Source: an uncultured Rhodobacterales bacterium
Lineage (GTDB): Bacteria > Pseudomonadota > Alphaproteobacteria > Rhodobacterales > Rhodobacteraceae
NCBI GenBank assembly: GCA_937901055.1
Contig: CALCGO010000060.1
Location: 1-6,923 of the forward strand
Reading direction: 5' to 3'
Length of the DNA stretch: 6,923 nt
Shown in pieces: positions 4,996 through 6,923 of this stretch (the stretch's first letter is position 1; every line of letters begins with the position of its first letter). The translations under genes were made by a program, and so were the position numbers. The notes under the pieces are model-generated. The model was given only the letters and a program-made list of their open reading frames with translations, was not told the origin of the DNA and searched no databases.

Positions 4996-6042
4996 ATGAA
5001 CAATGAAACATTAACGCTGCCCGAACTGGGCTGGAGCGCTTTTTACCAATCGCAACTTTCCATCGAAGAAGTTGAGGAACAACGCCCCTTGCGGGTTACC
5101 GAAGTACATCGCAACTCGTTGGAAACGATGGGGGTCGATGGCCCTATCCGCCTTCCAATGCACCACGATCTGGTCGAACACGGTATGGCCCTGGGCGACT
5201 GGGTTTTAACATTGCGTGACAGCGTCCACGTTGAACGGGTGCTGGATCGCAAAAGTCTGATCAAACGCGGTTCCGCAGGAATTGAAGTGGTTGCACAACT
5301 TATCGCGGCCAATATCGACACTTTGTTTATCGTCTCGTCGTGCAATGCAGATTTCAACATCGCACGGCTTGAGCGGTACATGGCGCTGGCGCATCAGGCC
5401 GAGGTTGAACCCGTTGTGGTGCTGACCAAGGCGGACATGTGCGATGACCCGAATGAGTATATCGACAAAGCGCGCGAGTTGCAGAATGTGATTACGGTCA
5501 CGATTGATGCGACCGCTGGTGACACGATCGAGCATCTGGCACCGTGGTGCGGCGTTGGGCAAACAGTGGCGCTTGTCGGGTCTTCGGGGGTTGGAAAATC
5601 GACGATTACCAACACGATGACGGGGCTGGAATTGCTAACCAAAGGCATTCGCGAGGATGACGCCAAGGGCGTGCACACAACCACGGCGCGATCCATGTAT
5701 CGCATGGTTTCGGGTGGCTGGCTGATTGATACACCGGGCATGCGGGCTTTGCGGCTGGTGGATGCACGCGAAGCTGTGGATGCCGTGTTCGAGGATATCT
5801 CGGATCTGGCGCTAACGTGTAAGTTCAACGACTGTAAGCACGAAAGTGAACCGGGGTGCGCGATACGTGCAGCGGTTGACGCAGGTACGTTGGGCGAATC
5901 CCGGGTCTGGCGTTGGCAAAAACTGGTGCGTGAAGAAGACTACGCAGCCGAGACTATTGCTGAAACACGCTCGCGGCAGCGGGGATTTCACAAGATGGTA
6001 CGCACCGCGCAGGATAAACGGCGATCCAAAAAAGGAAAGTAG
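4996..6042 (+). CDS. rsgA: Ribosome small subunit biogenesis GTPase RsgA (YjeQ)
   Basis: A circularly permuted GTPase that binds the 30S subunit late in assembly and couples GTP hydrolysis to release of maturation factors. The 348-residue protein has the expected order. An N-terminal OB-fold region covers about 30-95. The GTPase domain then has its motifs permuted: G4 TKAD at 144-147, G1 GSSGVGKST at 195-203, G2-like HTTT at 227-230 and G3 DTPG at 245-248. The C-terminal zinc finger follows, with C275, C280, H282 and C288 in CKFNDCKHESEPGC. The last 20 residues are strongly basic (KRRSKKGK), fitting rRNA contact. ATG at 4996 with AAGG at 4982-4985. It lies downstream of ffs and the short leader ORF, and nine bases before the next gene, with which it probably forms an operon. 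Sequence and length are normal for the family. Confidence 0.96.
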   Translation: MNNETLTLPELGWSAFYQSQLSIEEVEEQRPLRVTEVHRNSLETMGVDGPIRLPMHHDLVEHGMALGDWVLTLRDSVHVERVLDRKSLIKRGSAGIEVVAQLIAANIDTLFIVSSCNADFNIARLERYMALAHQAEVEPVVVLTKADMCDDPNEYIDKARELQNVITVTIDATAGDTIEHLAPWCGVGQTVALVGSSGVGKSTITNTMTGLELLTKGIREDDAKGVHTTTARSMYRMVSGGWLIDTPGMRALRLVDAREAVDAVFEDISDLALTCKFNDCKHESEPGCAIRAAVDAGTLGESRVWRWQKLVREEDYAAETIAETRSRQRGFHKMVRTAQDKRRSKKGK

Positions 6043-6051
6043 GGCCCGATC

Positions 6052-6923
6052 ATGACTATTGATATTGAACGGATTCGCGCAGAAACACCGGGGCTGGCAA
6101 CGGTTAATCACCTGCTTGCCTCGGGCTCGGCGCTGATGCCTAAACCGGTTGTTGATGCGATAATTACCCATATCGAACTTGAGGCGCAGATCGGTGGATA
6201 CGAGGCGGCAGCGCAGATGGCGGGGCCGCTGGATGCGGTTTATGATCAGGTAGCGAATTTGATCGGGGCTAAGCCGCAGGAGATCGCATTACACGAAAAT
6301 GCGACCGCCTCTTGGTGCCACGCGTTTTACGCGATGCCGTTCAAAGCGGGTGACCGGATCTTAACCTGTCAAGCCGAGTACGCCGCCAATTATGTCGCTT
6401 ACCTTCAACGCGCGAAACGCGACGGGATTGTCATTGATCTTATCCCCAACGACGAAGCGGGCGCGATTGATGTGGCGGCGTTGGAGGCGATGCTGGATGA
6501 CCGCGTTGCCCTGATCGCAATCACATGGGTGCCCACCAACGGTGGCTTGGTGAACCCTGCTGCCGCGGTTGGCAAGGTGGCGGCGAAGCACAACATTCCG
6601 TATTTGCTGGATGCCTGTCAGGCGGTTGGGCAAATGCCGGTCGATGTGGCCTCGTTGAACTGCGATTATTTAACGGCAACCGGGCGAAAATTTTTGCGAG
6701 GGCCGCGCGGCATCGGGTTCCTATATATTCGCGAAGCCCATATCGCGACCACCGAGCCTGCGATGATTGACCATTTCGCTGCGCCGTGGATTGCGGCGGA
6801 CAGGTATGAATTACGCCCAGATGCGCGTCGGTTCGAGAATTGGGAAAACGCCTATGCGTTGCGTGCCGGTCTTGGGGCGGCGGCGGTTTATGCTGCCGAT
6901 ATAGGGATCGACAACATCCAGAA
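6052..6923 (+). CDS. Class V aminotransferase-fold PLP-dependent enzyme (cysteine desulfurase-like), 3' end cut off
   Basis: The first 290 residues are visible and the gene continues past the right edge. It is a fold-type I, class V PLP enzyme. HENATASW at 82-89 is the phosphate-binding region. D187 in YLLDACQAVGQ contacts the pyridine nitrogen, with Q190 next to the ring. K213 in TATGRKFLRGPRGIGF is the Schiff-base lysine, followed by the family's typical FLRGPRGxGF. Class V covers cysteine desulfurases, selenocysteine lyases, isopenicillin N epimerase-like enzymes and the C-S lyase EgtE of ergothioneine synthesis. The residue before the lysine is Arg where SufS/IscS-type enzymes have His, which argues against a housekeeping desulfurase. 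The catalytic-cysteine loop that would settle the matter lies outside the window. ATG at 6052, with AGGG at 6041-6044 overlapping the rsgA stop, implies co-translation with rsgA. Confidence 0.85.
   Translation, partial: MTIDIERIRAETPGLATVNHLLASGSALMPKPVVDAIITHIELEAQIGGYEAAAQMAGPLDAVYDQVANLIGAKPQEIALHENATASWCHAFYAMPFKAGDRILTCQAEYAANYVAYLQRAKRDGIVIDLIPNDEAGAIDVAALEAMLDDRVALIAITWVPTNGGLVNPAAAVGKVAAKHNIPYLLDACQAVGQMPVDVASLNCDYLTATGRKFLRGPRGIGFLYIREAHIATTEPAMIDHFAAPWIAADRYELRPDARRFENWENAYALRAGLGAAAVYAADIGIDNIQ

Noticed and set aside
5043..5828. Several minus-strand open frames opposite rsgA
   Set aside because: They are shadows of a strongly supported gene, with no recognisable motif and biased, low-complexity composition.
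6361..6770. Open frames on both strands within the class V PLP gene
   Set aside because: The long plus-strand frame from 6052 with an intact PLP-lysine motif explains this region; the other frames have no family signal.

Overview
The window looks like a piece of chromosome from an alphaproteobacterium, most likely a Rhodobacteraceae/Roseobacter-type organism. The basis is moderate-to-high GC, a partial membrane-anchored cytochrome c552-type gene divergent from a stand-alone prephenate dehydratase, the alphaproteobacterial form of the small SRP RNA, and the general character of the proteins. I see no mobile element, CRISPR array, tRNA or phage gene. This is mostly housekeeping DNA with some local regulatory structure.

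Layout. 1-154 (-): N-terminal membrane anchor of a cytochrome c, cut by the window edge. 283-1119 (+): pheA, prephenate dehydratase. Convergent with it is a minus-strand block of three genes, in transcription order an atypical SDR (NAD(P)-dependent oxidoreductase, 3256-2627), nudC (NADH pyrophosphatase, 2541-1588) and an SRPBCC/START-like protein (1580-1116). A TetR regulator (3338-3931, +) diverges from the SDR. The 81-bp gap between them holds three copies of a 19-bp palindrome, which very probably are TetR operators; the third covers the tetR start codon. 3934-4593 (-): a hemolysin III/PAQR membrane protein that has lost two of the family's three metal-binding histidines. 4737-4832 (+): SRP RNA (ffs). 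4833-4995: a leader region holding an 11-codon ORF with a very strong Shine-Dalgarno sequence and complementary GGAGG/CCTCC segments. 4996-6042 (+): rsgA, the circularly permuted GTPase of 30S maturation. 6052 to the edge (+): a class V PLP enzyme of the aminotransferase/cysteine desulfurase superfamily.

How it fits together. The TetR is probably an autoregulated local switch for the SDR and perhaps for nudC and the SRPBCC gene behind it. SRP RNA and RsgA both serve translation and protein export and may share transcription, because no terminator is visible between them. The most interesting unexplained element is the short ORF between ffs and rsgA: its initiation region nearly duplicates that of pheA, and its coding sequence can pair either with its own Shine-Dalgarno or with a downstream GGAGG, as in leader-peptide regulation. 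All regulatory interpretations are inference from sequence.
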